From the NCBI GenBank assembly GCA_025594325.1, contig JANHCV010000013.1, forward strand, positions 558,001 to 622,000: 64,000 bases of DNA. Direction: 5' to 3'. This DNA comes from Blastocladiella emersonii ATCC 22665 (taxonomy: Eukaryota > Blastocladiomycota > Blastocladiomycetes > Blastocladiales > Blastocladiaceae). Below the pieces are notes generated by a model. That model saw only the letters and a program-made list of their open reading frames with translations, was not told the DNA's origin and did no database searches. The position numbers and the translations under genes are program-made. Below, piece by piece: positions 10,562 to 21,441 of this stretch (within the stretch, counting starts at the first letter, position 1; each line of letters begins with the position of its first letter).

Positions 10562-10880
10562 GAGCACCGTTGTAAGCTTGGCGTCGTTTGCCGACAAGCA
10601 GGCTGCCGCGGTACGCGACGGCCGTGGCCTGCAGCAAGCCGAGCGGATTGGTCGAGGCGTTGGCGTTGATGAGGGGAACACCAGGCGAGTAGCGGACGGG
10701 GATCTCGATGTTGAAGAAGAGGAAGGGGCTCGACGGTGGAGACGGAAGCTCGGAGAGAACCGTGAAGCGCGACAAGCAGCGCAGCGAGAACGTGGGAGAG
10801 AAGTTCAGGGTGTTGCGAGTGGTGGAGGAGAGCAAGGACTGTCAGCGGCGGCCCGCGCGCCTTTATATGTGGCCGCATGG
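10562..10880 (-). promoter_or_regulatory. TATA-like element before an unrecognised minus-strand frame
   Basis: On the minus strand ATATAAAGG lies at about 10860-10868. It is followed by an open minus-strand frame (downstream to 10470) whose translation, including FFNIEIPVRYSPGVPLINANAS, I cannot identify. It is in a different frame from the helicase block and has no convincing ATG. It could be a lost first exon or an unrelated remnant. Confidence 0.25.
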
Positions 10881-11640
10881 CGGCCAGGCAGACGCCGGAT
10901 CGCGAAGTATTAAGCGCTGCATGGGGTAGGAGTGGCGGGTAAAGAGCTGGTCAGCACAGGAGGTCTCAAAGAGCGTCGACGAGCAGCGGCAAGCGCGAGC
11001 GAGCGGGCGTGGAGTGGGAGAGCTTCCGAGGGCGCGAAAATGCAGCCAGACAGGATTGATGTCAGGTCACGTGATGCTGAACAGTCAGTTTTGAGCGAGG
11101 TCCGTCTCGTCGCGCCTGCGCACGGGAACCGCTGCACAGGACCTCGCTCCCCTCGAAGTGAACAGCCTCGAACTGTTGGGGACTAGGCAAAGCACAGTCC
11201 AGATTTACGTTGCAGGGGTCGGAATGAAGTGAAAGCGAAAAACAACGGAACTCGTCGCGCGACGAAAATCGAAAACGGTCACTGAGCCACTCATGTGACC
11301 ACAAGAGCAAGGTTGATGTGCCTGATACGTTTCAATTGCTCCCACAGAAACTCAGCTTCGCTAAAGCTACAGCTGAGAATATGTTAAGGCGACGAACTCG
11401 GGCCAGTCATCAAGTTCAACCCAAGTTCGCCCACCAATCGTGCTACTTGTTCATCGCTTTCGCTTCCACGAGCTGGTACACACGACTATCGAGAACTGGG
11501 CTTCACGCAACTGAACGCCAAGGCGCGTAATTGACAAAATAACACAAATGTACTGAATCCTAAGCTGTGAGCGCATTAGGAAACGGGAGATCGCGAGGTC
11601 GGTCTAGAACGAGCCTGATGCGACTCAGTCCGCTGGCAAA
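10881..11640. other. No gene seen
   Basis: Short overlapping frames only. GGTCACGTGATGC at about 11067 contains a CACGTGA site without an ACGCGT partner. Confidence 0.5.
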
Positions 11641-11659
11641 AACTAGCACGGACCTGCCC

Positions 11660-12560
11660 GCCACCCAAACTGCTCACGCATGTCGCTCTCCTGCTCCGCG
11701 AGATCGTACAATCCACAGGAGCGGCCCGAATCCGGCGCACTTTGTCGAGCTGCTCGAGTTGCATTTTGGGCATGCTTGTGATGAGCGCTTCTACTCAATG
11801 ATTGCGCGGCATCCCGAGAAACACGCTGTCAGGAAGCATGCGGGTGAGCATGGGTGAAACTGGCCAGAGCGCGACAAAGAGATCCATGGCGAGGCCAAAC
11901 GACTTGACCCGCATCGCGTTGACAATGAAACCCGAGGTACCGCCGCTATAGCTGGTCGCGCAGCATGAGTTGCTGGACTCGTGGCGGAGAGCCGACTCAT
12001 GAGAGTGCTTGACGGCTGCGAGAAAAGCAACGAGAAACTTGGTCGTGGCCGCGTCCATCTCGACGTCCTCCAGTAGCAGGGGGAACGCGTTGCGCCACAC
12101 GGACTGGCACGAGAGTGGGCAGTTCGGGCACACAGTGAATCCGGGCGCGGGCGGGATGACAAGGTCGGCGTGTGACGAGAAATAGGACGCGAGCAGCGCG
12201 CCAAGCAGCGGCGCTGCGAGCTTTGCATTCTGAACGATCGCGAGCGCCCGATCCCGATCTGTTGTGAGAACCGTCGTTGTGAGCCACAAAAGCGCGTGCG
12301 AGACGGTTGATGACGGCGTGCCGAGTTGGTCGGGACTGGTCAGGAGCAAGGCGCGATATGACAGAGAACGCATTGGTTCGAAACGCGAGCGGCTCGGCCG
12401 GCGAAAGCAGCGCGGTGATGCAATCAAAGCGCTTGGTTCCGCAATCATCGTTGGTCATGTCAAAGACATTGAGCCCGATGCGGTCAAATGTATCGGGCGT
12501 TTCAGCAACACCATGGCCGGGGAGAGCCGCGCAAGCTGACTCACGGTGGCGGCCAGCTTG
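11660..12560 (-). pseudogene. Copy P2 of the LADLP/CxxC family (exon 2 fragment)
   Basis: Minus-strand frames match exon 2 of copies A and B. TFDRIGLNVFDMTNDDCG and FDCITALLSPAEPLAF are read first; after a frameshift near 12345 come TVSHALLWLTTTVLTTDRD and FTVCPNCPLSCQSVWRNAF, with the family CxxC and W-R. ALRHESSNSCCA and LFVALWPVSPMLTRM follow. After a stop at 11795 the tail is still recognisable in other frames (ESDMREQFGW against SEMREKFGR in B). Exon 1 is absent. This is a decayed fragment, not an expressed gene. Confidence 0.8.
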
Positions 12561-12620
12561 GGAAGAAGCTATGATTGCAGCCACAACGAACGCCACTTGG
12601 CTCGGTCAGCCGGGCCACGT

Positions 12621-14660
12621 GCGTCTGTTTGGCGCGTCGGCGAAATCATGATTCCTAGGACGATGTCGGGCATGAAATGGGCTTCTGCGGCATTCAAACA
12701 TGCTAAGTGGCGGCGTTCCACATGACATAGATGAGCTCCTGGCGGTGTACGCAACCATCATCATGTCCTCGTTGGTCGAGAGTGAACCATATGAGCGAGC
12801 AAGACGGAAATCAATTTTCCACCTGTCTCCCCGCGGTGATTATTGAGTGTCTCGCACTGGTCACGCGAAAGTCACCCGACCCAAGCGCGACGCGTCGCGT
12901 GTCTCCCAGAATCAATCTTCGCGCCACGCGGCTCGCTATTTGCTTCCCGCGCGTTTGCTCTCCCGCTAACACGCGCACGTTTTTTGATGCTCTTGTATCG
13001 CACCTGATTTACTCGCACCTGCTGCAAGTTCACGGAGGCTTGCTGCAGCGACAGAAGGCGTCTGCCCTCGCGCACGCACCCTCCCACCCGCGCTCCTTCC
13101 CCTTCTCCGCACGCCCTGCGCCGCCGTGCAGTCTCTCTCCACCACCACCACATGCAATGCAACATGACAACCATCCAAAACCCCGCGCTCGGCCGCCTAC
13201 CGCGGCGCGGCGCGCGACTGCGCGTCACTCGACAACCGCAGCCCGATCCGCTCGTTCTCAAGGGGCCGTGAGGTATCCTGGTACGCTGCCGCGTGGCGCG
13301 ACCGCCCCTCGCTCTCCCTCGTGTAGATGCCCCCTGGTGCGGGCCTAGTACCCTCCTGACCTAGTTCTCTCCCTCGGCACGCCCTTTGCGGCACGAGCCC
13401 TCGCCGTAAGGAAGCGTAAGCACCGCCCACACCTCCCCCATCATACGCTCGTTCGCCCCAACGTATGCTGCGGCGGGCCCGTGTGTGGCGCGGCTGGCGG
13501 GGGTCTCGGCCGTTGCGGAGGGGCTAATGAAGGGAGGCAAACGGTGTGGCGGCCGAGTAGGTGGCGGGTAGTGGCCCATGGTCCTTTGCGTCTGTTGGGC
13601 GGAGCGGCTGGACCCGATCCGAAATACTACCCGTCGTACAGAAACGCTGCCCGCGCTGCACCGGGGGCACCCCCGTACGCCGGTTACCCCACCCGACCCA
13701 CCACCAAGTTCAGTTCAAGCGCAACGCGAGGCTCTCGATCGCGGGAAGCAGCCGGTACGGCTCGCCGATGCTCGTCTTTGTGATGATCGCCTACTGACGA
13801 ACGATTCTCGCCCGTCGTGTGTGTAGATCGCCTTCATCCCCATCCACTACTCTACTACTCTACTACGACGCGCGCAACCGGTCCGGCCGCGCGGCATTTT
13901 CGCGTCGTGCGGCGGCGGCCGCCGCCAGGTCAACTCCAGCCCCATGGTCGCGTTCAAGTTCAAGGCGTGTTTGAGGTACCGCATCTCTGACCTGCATCCG
14001 CCGCCGCGATCAGGACAACTCACGCTCTCCCTCTCACCCCCGTAGATCCATTCCCTCCAAGGTACCGCGAACGCGTGCTGCTACCAGACCGCGCTACCAG
14101 ATCGTGGCGTGGCACCGAGCCAAGTTGGGCCCTCACCGTCCCGCTCGCCGTGACCGACCGACGCCCTCAAGAAGCTCAAGCGCCTGTACGTGCCGATCGA
14201 GCGGATCATCGAGCCCAAGAACGGCGGCGACACAAGCTCCTCGGGACCAACTTCCACCGCCGCCAGTACATGTGCAGATCGCCGGCATTCCGCATCACGT
14301 TTCTCGCCGCCGACATGAACCTGCTGTCGCGGTCTGTCACGCTCAAGACGGGCGGCCGCCGCACCGCGCCCAAGTCGATCCGCTGCTACCGGCCTCGATT
14401 CATGCAAGCTCGAGAAGAGCCCAAGTTCCAGCCGGCCTGTGACTGGCAGCAGTCGATCGTGCCTCGTAGAAATACATCCCACACCCGTCTCGTGACACCG
14501 TTCTTATCCCACGACAATCGATGCAGGGCAAAAGGGCCTCGGCACTCTTCGCGCGAGCTCAAGGAAGCCAGAAAAGTCAGGGGGATGCGTGGAAGAGCAA
14601 GTACCGGTAAGACTGAGTTGAACAAGACATGACTAGAGAAACATGTATTCATAACACATC
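12621..14660 (+). other. Unresolved plus-strand region, possibly a decayed intron-rich gene
   Basis: No single frame stands out. Short pieces look protein-like, for example VQFKRNARLSIAGSSRYGSP followed by MLVFVMIAY and, after a TGTGTGTAG acceptor-like site, IAFIPIHYSTTLLYYDARNR; also LKKLKRLYVPIERIIEPKNG. They sit in different frames, as expected of small exons or a broken gene. A CACGCGA/ACGCGT pair lies at 12861-12895. The segment near 14325-14425 resembles 21195-21300. Confidence 0.25.
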
Positions 14661-14670
14661 AACCATCGGA

Positions 14671-17600
14671 TCAGATTGACTCGTCCGCGCTGCGAGGACA
14701 TGCGGGAAACAACGGCAGCATGAGGGCGCGCTTGAGGTCCGACTTGAGGGCGTACATGGCCACTCTCATTCCCGAATTGTATCGCGGGCCCTCAGGCAGT
14801 GAGCGGTCCGGTGCGGCCGCGTGGCAAAAGTCGAGGTACTCGCCAATCGCGGCTCTGCATTCGGGAGCGCACATGATGGGGAACTGCCACACGCGCTCGC
14901 GTTCGCACGCATCGTTGGCGTCCTGAACACGCTTGCGCGACTGCGTGAGTCGCGGGCGAAGCGGACTTGGGCTGGAGCGGGTGCGCGAACACGAAGCCGA
15001 TGTCAAGCGCAGGCGGGATGCCGGCGGCCTTGCCCTGCGCGGAAATTACGATGGGGCGGTGGACGAAGAGCACAACAATGGTATCATCCGGGTTACCTGA
15101 ATCCACAAACTTGACGGCACACGCGCGGCCGTCGTTTGCGGCGGCAAAATTAAAGACAGAGTGAAGCGTGTCCTTGAGCATCACCGCGTTCCACGCGCCA
15201 AAGGCGCTGCCGCGATTGGACTGCTCGCCCATGCGTGCCGCGCCGGCTGGCCACTCTGTCGCCGTGTACAAGCCCCAGAGCGAAGCGAACGCGGCGGCAT
15301 GCAAAAGCTCAGATACGATTGGCCCAGTCGCGGGAAGTGGGAACGGAGCAAAGCGCGGGACAAGTGGACCGAGTCCAAGCATCGGCGACACGGCGGCTGC
15401 AAGTTTCTGCACCGTGACGGTCACAATGCGCTTGCGGCGGTCGATGTCCCGTCAACAAGCAAGGCAACGTCGCCGCGAAACTGCGCAAGATCGACGTTGG
15501 GCACGGGCTTGACCTCGGCCTTGTCGCGGCCGCGCGGGATGCTCAAGACGAGCCGCCCAAAATTGTCCAATTCGTAAAGACCCATGCCGTTTCCTTCGTG
15601 AACAAGCCGAAGAATGGGAATGAACCAAGGCAGGTGGCGAAAGGGTTCAACGGCAGCCGCAGTGTAGTCGAAAACTCCCTGGATGCCAAGACGAACGCTG
15701 GCCATGGACACGGAGTGAGTTGTGACCGCATCCAAAGAAAATGGCGCAGCGCCTTTGTCAAACGGCAGCTTGTTGCTGATAAGCTCGAACTCATCGCAAG
15801 GTTGCGCGTCCAAAGCGTAGGTCCCATGAAGCGAGAACTCCGACCTGGTAAAAGACTTGGGGACCGCGCTTCCAAGCTCCCAGCAGACCCGCACCGTCCC
15901 ACGCTCCGAGTCGTAGTCGACGTTGAGACACTGGCTGTAAACGACCCCGCCGCCGTCGTCCGAGCTCGGCTTCATGGCCACCCGAATCGCGCACGCCACG
16001 TAATTGCAGTAATACGACTCGAGAAGCGTGAAGGTTGCGCTCGCGCGGTAGAGGCGACGGCTCGACGACGGGCTATCTTGTTTCAAGCCAAGGTATCCAG
16101 CAAGAAGTCGTTGCTCCGTGACAAAGTCGTTTGGCGACGGGCCGAAAAAGTGTTGAGACCACATTCCACCCATGTCGCGCGGTGAGAAGGGAAGCGAAGT
16201 GTAAGGCGTCGTTCCAGCCCAAACAAGTCGACGAGCGGCCATGGCGTAAGCCAATGCCTTGACGCCAAAGGCAGGGGTCTGCATCGGCCCGACTACAAAG
16301 ACGAGAAAGCAGTCACATGTCAGTCAAAACTGGCGCGCGGGGAGAGCAGTAGTGAAAAAAGAACCTACAGCGATCGTACTGCTCCTTGGGCGTCAAGGGA
16401 GACCCAGCGTCTCCAAATAAGAGCTCGTGCAGGCTCTGAAGCTCCTCCGACGCGCGAATCGAGACGGGCACGTTGGGAACGGGCAGCTTGCAAAAGGTGA
16501 GTTTGTGGAAGCTTTGAGTATTCGAAGCGTTGCGCTTGTTTGGAGCGAAAGGCTGGACGCGCGAGAGCCAGTGCCCCAACTCCCCGCCGTCCTCTTCAAG
16601 CACAGAGACGCCAAAGACGAGAGGGATGATGGAGACGGGAAGTCCAAACAACAGCTCGATGTACTCAGCAACGGACTCGGTACATGCGCGGAATGTACCG
16701 CTCGGGTAGAAGCAAAGCATCGAGCGGTCGCCTGCGGTGGGATGGTTGTACCTGAGCACGTGGGAGCCGTGAAGCAAGATGTTTCGCGCTCCGCAGCGGT
16801 CCACGAGCTTCGACGAGTCGACGACATCGAAACGGAGCCAGGTGTCGGCGAGGAACTGCTCCATGACAAGGACGGCGTCGCTGAGGACAAAGCTAAGCTT
16901 GTGAGCCGCCGGCGAATCAAGCGAGAACGCGTCGGACAGCGCGCGAAGCCAGGTGCGCACATGGTCGAACATGGCGCTCTGAATCCGGCCACAGCTCACG
17001 TCAAGAAAGAACCCGTCGAGCGGAGCCGTGTGAGAGAAATCCGCGAATGTCGGGTTCACGACCGTGCTCGATGTGACGTGAGGACCGTCGGCTGGATGTG
17101 CAAAGGGGGAGCTTGGGCGACTCGAGGTGCAATCGGCCAAGAAATACGAACCGCTCTCAACGACCGACTGGATCTCGCACCGCGTGCGAGCAACAATCGA
17201 AGGCTTAAGCTTCTCCGCCGAGCTCATGAAGCACGGCGATTCCAAAGTCTACATCTTCATGTCAACGAAGCGGGTGTGGCGCAACCGCAATCGCATTCGT
17301 ATCGACAAGGCCGGAAAGCCAAATCTGACGCGTTTTCAAGAGCTCGGAGGCCGAAAGGGCCAAGTCTGCATTGTCCAGCCAGCGCAGCCAGCAGTCGTGG
17401 GCCGCACGAAGCGTGGCGACATCCATGACGCGCACCCGGGTCGAGTCGGACAGCCAGTCAAACTCGATACACGCGCGCATTTGGTCGCACCAGAATGTGA
17501 GCGCCTGCTGCTCGAGAAGCTCCGAGAACCAGAGCTGGCCGACGAAGCGGTCGAGAATGTCGCGGTCAAGGTCCGAGTGCATGAGAGCGTGAAGGATGAG

Positions 17601-17882
17601 CAGCGAGCGAGCAATCGGCTCGACGTGCAGGTTGTTGAGCGTGAAGGTCATGGTCGAGCAGGAACCCTTGCGCATGGCCTCGGCCAGCGAGTGCGCAACC
17701 GAGCGCATGTCGACGAAGCCGCATAGAAGCGCGCTCAACTCGCGGTCTACGATGCTGGCATCGTGGTACAGAAAGACGTCGGAAGCGCAAGAGGTGCTGA
17801 ACGGTTTAAAAGTTTTGGCGGGGTTGGTGTAGATGACCGTCGAGCTGGTCTGCATCGGCATAAAATCGGATGCCTGAACCAT
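14671..17882 (-). CDS. DUF4470-like fungal protein, multi-exon, possibly frameshifted
   Basis: Starts at ATG 17882. Exon 1 reads to about 17307. A 58-bp intron (17249-17306) is inferred. Exon 2 (17248-16369) contains RFDVVDSSKLVDRCGARNIL, resembling the F-x-V-I-D-T-S-N-L-x-D-H-x-G-x-x-N-L-L core of DUF4470 domains found with MYND fingers in fungi. A 76-bp intron (16293-16368, GTAGGT...TTTGTAG, phase 1) leads to exon 3 (16292 on). Near 15440 the frame must change to reach RRKRIVTVTVQKLAAAV, and again near 14960 to reach RKRVQDANDACERERVWQF and the stop at 14671. Neither change has a clear intron, so they are probably indels or sequence errors. I see no MYND zinc ligands. Function unknown; family assignment tentative. 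It ends close to AT-rich sequence suitable for 3' processing. Confidence 0.5.
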
Positions 17883-18003
17883 TGCGGCAAGTTATTTCAT
17901 CAGCTTAACATCAGGCATGCGTCAGGGGCAGGGGATGAGGAGAACGAATGTAGGGCTTTGCCCTGAAATATTGGGTGGCCCCTTCGAAAGTCTCGGTCTG
18001 TGT

Positions 18004-18060
18004 CACGTGATATATGGAGACTTGTCACTTCTGTCACGTCACGTGAGTGGCTGAACGCGT
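18004..18060 (-). promoter_or_regulatory. CACGTGA and ACGCGT cluster upstream of the DUF4470-like gene
   Basis: TCACGTGA occurs at 18003-18010 and again at about 18037-18044, with ACGCGT at 18055-18060. This is 120-180 bp upstream of the minus-strand start at 17882. The order relative to the gene is ACGCGT distal, CACGTGA proximal, as elsewhere. Confidence 0.4.
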
Positions 18061-18181
18061 GGTCGCGCTAACACCTCCTCTCTTGCGGTTCTGTGCGGAA
18101 GGTGAACCCTCCACAAATATGCTTATTGTTGCTACTACACGTTATGCAAGTGTCTTTTCATTCACTGACTGCCGTCCGGCT

Positions 18182-18508
18182 TCAGTCGCCCCCACATCGC
18201 GTCTGCGACCGCACCATGGCTTGCGCGTTCCTGTCTGCAAATGAGAAGCAAAATGGAGCTGCTGTTACTGTGAAATATAAATCATTCTTGATTACTTTAT
18301 TGTCGTGCTGCACGACATGATACGTAGCAACAATCGCCTGGAGAACGATGGCGTCGCGCGGCGAAGATGGGTCGCGACATATGATCTTCCACTCGATCAC
18401 GGAGCTGCTGAGTAGCATGACATATTGTATCTGGTAGTAGCGCGGCAGAAACGTTGCCTTACTTGGCTGACGCAGACTAACCACGCGGCTAACGTGAACG
18501 ACGTTCAT
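18182..18508 (-). CDS. Small unrecognised ORF, 108 residues
   Basis: ATG at 18508. The sequence is less GC-biased than the shadow frames around it (YYQIQYVMLLSSSVIEWKII, YHVVQHDNKVIKNDLYFTV) and sits in a locally AT-richer stretch. No family recognised, no neighbour that suggests a role. It may be a remnant of a mobile element or chance. Confidence 0.2.
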   Translation of the reverse strand: MNVVHVSRVVSLRQPSKATFLPRYYQIQYVMLLSSSVIEWKIICRDPSSPRDAIVLQAIVATYHVVQHDNKVIKNDLYFTVTAAPFCFSFADRNAQAMVRSQTRCGGD

Positions 18509-18545
18509 TACGTTCGTCTTCGCGCGTCGTCCTAGTCCACGATCA

Positions 18546-18960
18546 TGAGCTCAACAAGGCGACGCTGATCTTCGGCACAACGGGACAACGCTGTTCATCA
18601 AAAAAACGAGGCGACGCTGGTCATCAACACAACGAGGCGACGCTGGTGACCAACTCGACAAGGCGGCTCTGGTGACCAACTCGACAAGGCGGCTCTGATC
18701 GTCAACTTAACAAGACGACGCTGAACATCAACTCAACAAGGCCACGCTGATCATCAACGCAACAGGGCGACGCTGATTGCTAGCGCAACGATGCGACGCT
18801 GGTCATCAACGCAAAGAGGCGACGCTGAACATCAGCTTCACGAGGCGACGCTGTTCACGACCCAACAAGGCGATGCTGGTCGCCAGCACAACAAGGCAAC
18901 GCTGATCACCAACTCGCAAGGCGACGCTGGCCATCAACTCGACAAGGCGACGCTGGCATG
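18546..18960. repeat. 26-bp tandem array, about 16 units
   Basis: The block GCGACGCTG recurs with a spacing of 26 bp from 18559 to about 18955, with only two 25-bp steps. Units follow the pattern ACAAGGCGACGCTGATCATCAACTC with substitutions. There are no unique spacers. The period is not a multiple of three and no open frame spans the array, so it is a non-coding minisatellite. Confidence 0.9.
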
Positions 18961-19441
18961 TCTTGCTTAACGGAGCTCGGACCTAATTAATTGCTCATAC
19001 AACGGGTATCACAGTGCATTGCAGTGAGCGGCCAGCCAGGAAAAAACTCCGCCTTTTCCCCGCCCGTGCGTTCAAGCCACGCGGCTCATCTGGGGCCCGC
19101 GCGCCGGTCATTCCACGTGCGCAAGGCGGCCCGCACTCGCCTCGAGCGACCCGCTTGAAGTCCGTCGTCCCTCGCCGTCGCCCTCACTCTCTCCCAGAAC
19201 CGGTCGAACCTTGACGGGCTCTCATGTAACTCTTAGAAACGACGGTGGAAGTTGCTGCACTGCACGCCGTGACCGCGGCCGCCCGATGCGGGTCAGGGCG
19301 GGAAGACCGCGTCAGTCCTCGCCGATCCCGCGCCCCGTCACCGTTTGCGGACCCGCTGCTTGGCTACACGGAGTTCGTCAACCCAGGCGTGCGCGCAAAT
19401 CTCAGCTGCCGCGTGCGACCGGACCACGAATTGTCCCGCGC

Positions 19442-19508
19442 GCTCACGATCCCGTTTGGCGCTCGCGCAGCTCACGATTCCGTTTGGCGCTTGCGCAGCT
19501 CACGATGG
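19442..19508. repeat. 28-bp tandem repeat, 2.3 units
   Basis: GCTCACGATCCCGTTTGGCG and its near copy follow each other with a 28-bp period (19442-19469, 19470-19497); a third unit starts GCTCACGATGG. Confidence 0.8.
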
Positions 19509-19550
19509 TGTAGCATTCGATGCCGCGCAGCGACAGGGGAGGGGGGTCCA

Positions 19551-19573
19551 GGGGGGAGGGAGACCCTCCCCCC
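19551..19573. repeat. Perfect GC-rich hairpin, 10-bp stem, 3-nt loop
   Basis: GGGGGGAGGG (19551-19560), AGA loop, CCCTCCCCCC (19564-19573). It is preceded by further G-runs (GGGGAGGGGGG from 19537), so either a hairpin or a G-quadruplex could form. No flanking gene end explains it as a terminator. Confidence 0.75.
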
Positions 19574-19944
19574 GGCTCTCAAAGAAACACCTGTTTGCCT
19601 TCCTGTGAGAAGTGCGGCGAGTCGAATATGAGGTTGCAGACACGGCACGTCGCGGTAGTTCATTCGCGAGCACCTCCCCACGTTTAAGTTGTCGGACGCT
19701 GCCACGGGCGACGCGAATGAGTGAGAGACACGTTCGCCGACGGACGAAGAAGCAACACCTGATTATTGCTGATTTCGTGCGGTACTGTTGAAGAAACCTG
19801 CTCAAGACGACGGTGTGCGACGTGAAGAAGATGTGTTCTGCAAGGCCGAATCCGCCGTCTGACAGCGCGCGCGGTGAGTAACACACGGTGTATGATTCCT
19901 GCCTCGCGAAGAGTTTTTACAGGCGGCCTGTGACCGGCCACCGA

Positions 19945-20060
19945 GTTGCTAGTCAATTCGACAAGGCGATGTATAATCAACGCAACGAGGCGACGCTGGT
20001 CACCAACTCAATACAGCGACGCGGATGATCAATCGAACAAGGCAACGCTGGCTGTCAACA
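19945..20060. repeat. Second block of the 26-bp array, four units
   Basis: The same unit as the 18.5-19.0 kb array (ACGAGGCGACGCTGGTCACC, ACAAGGCAACGCTGGCTGTC), in the same orientation, with core positions near 19972, 19996, 20022 and 20048. Confidence 0.8.
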
Positions 20061-20323
20061 GCAACACTTCATCGACCTCGCCATTACGCGCAACTTGAGC
20101 TTCAGCGTGCTCATTGGCGCTAAGCGCAGGATCAGTACTACTTAGTAAGCGTTCGCTTGCATATCGGGAGGTGGGCGCGTTGTACGATTTAGTTTGGGAG
20201 TGCGAGAGCGTGCACGGCGCGAGGCTGGGCAAGGGTGAAAGGGCAAAGCCCTGCGCCGGTGCCAGCCGAAGGCTGTGTGACGGCAAATTCGCTCCGTTGC
20301 GACGTCCGCTGATGTCACCCGCA

Positions 20324-20347
20324 TCACATGATTTCGAGGCGCGTCTC
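20324..20347 (-). promoter_or_regulatory. TCACATGATTTCGAGGCGCGTCTC-type element
   Basis: Closely resembles the element at 46381-46402 in order and spacing (TCACATGAT then GCGCGTCTC). No convincing minus-strand gene start lies just below it, so it may be left over from a lost gene. Confidence 0.3.
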
Positions 20348-20781
20348 GCACTTTCTTTTCGCGTCCGCAGCGCTGCGCAAAGCTGCTCACTGGACCTTCC
20401 CCAATACGTTGAGACCGCTAATATCGATCTGCACGACGCTGACCGCTAACTGAGGCGCTAACAAGTGTCGCCATCCTGGTCGCCATCCTGCTCCCGGAAG
20501 TTGGCGCGAGCGGCAACGCTGCGCAGATCCCGCGGCTGCCCGCCATCCAGCGCGCGGGAGTGATACAGATCTTGACTTTGGAATCGGCCCTATTGTGCAC
20601 CACTGCCGAGCGTGTGGTGATCGACGTCCGTGAGGACAGGGCGACTTCGAGGCAGCGTTGACGGCGGCGGGCATTTCGTTCGCCGCGGCGGGAGGCCGAT
20701 AGCTGAGTACTGCATTGGGTCCGACTCCTTTGAAATCGATGTCGTGGGCAACACGCCGCGCCGGGTCTACGGCGCGCGCAC

Positions 20782-21042
20782 ATGCTCGGTATGACCCGCT
20801 TTTTCCAAAAAATTGTCGGAGTGGCGTCCAAAACAATCCCACTGCTCAATGCCCCTGTCGCGTTCTCAGCGGCACGCAGTGAGATTCGCGCGTTCGTCCT
20901 CGCTGTGTCCCGGGCCCCCGGCAAGGACCGCTTGCACACTGACTCGGACTCGCAATCTGCCATCGAGGGCGCGCTCACATGGCTCTGGTCGAAGTATCTC
21001 AACGAGCACGTTACGAAGGATTGCGCGGGTGAGCGCGGGTGA
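20782..21042 (+). pseudogene. Possible RNase H-like remnant of a retroelement
   Basis: An 86-residue frame reads FSAARSEIRAFVLAV, then LHTDSDSQSAIEGALTWLWS, resembling the S-x-x-R-A-E-x-x-A and T-D-S-x-x-A-I blocks of RNase H in retroelements. The flanks give no reverse transcriptase or integrase, so it is at most a fragment. Confidence 0.25.
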
Positions 21043-21190
21043 GCGGACCAGACCGCAACAATGAGGTCGATTGCAAGGAATGGCATGGCGACTTGGCCAA
21101 CATCACCTCGATGAGGAATGTGGAGGCGCTCCCTCACTCGCTGGACGCGCAACATACGTTAATGGATTCGTTACGCAGCAAACTGTTATG
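21030..21190 (-). pseudogene. Short duplicated fragment of family exon 2
   Basis: The plus-strand sequence from GGTGAGCGGACCAGACCGCA to TTAATGGATTCGTTACGCAG is a diverged copy of 21640-21780 inside exon 2 of copy A (GGCGGGCCAGAGTGCAACGA to TTGATGGATTCGTGGCGCAG). It lies about 250 bp beyond A's stop codon, in the same orientation, and has no open frame. Confidence 0.65.
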
Positions 21191-21194
21191 AGAG

Positions 21195-21310
21195 TACTGC
21201 TGACGCGGTCGGCCACGCTCAAGCCGGGCGACCGCCTCCGCGCCCAAGTCGATCTGCTCTTGACCTCGACTCGTGGAAGCTCAAGGAGGTCAAGGTTTGC
21301 GCAGATGGGC
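21195..21310 (+). repeat. Fragment shared with 14325-14425
   Basis: CTGACGCGGTCGGCCACGCT...CGCGCCCAAGTCGATCTGCT resembles CTGTCGCGGTCTGTCACGCT...CGCGCCCAAGTCGATCCGCT at 14.3 kb. Best translation here is LLTRSATLKPGDRLRAQVDL, then LDSWKLKEVKV. It looks like two relics of one unknown coding sequence. Confidence 0.45.
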
Positions 21311-21441
21311 ACCGGTCGGTCGTGTCCTCACGAAAAAAAAAATGTAATACTTTTACGCGGGTTCATCCGCGACGCCTTTTATGAACTTCTACGGTCGATG
21401 CACTTTGTAATGGCCTCGGTGTCCAATTACGAGGTCGGGGC

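Larger units (their letters stand above)
18965..19944. other. Sequence separating two blocks of the 26-bp array
   Basis: About 980 bp with no recognisable gene. It contains a 28-bp tandem repeat (19442-19497) and a strong hairpin (19551-19573). It may be an insertion into one original array, but I could not define terminal repeats or a target-site duplication. Confidence 0.4.

Noticed and set aside
18546-18960. Possible CRISPR array
   Set aside because: The 26-bp units are contiguous and vary by substitution, without unique spacers; the genome is eukaryotic and no cas genes are present.
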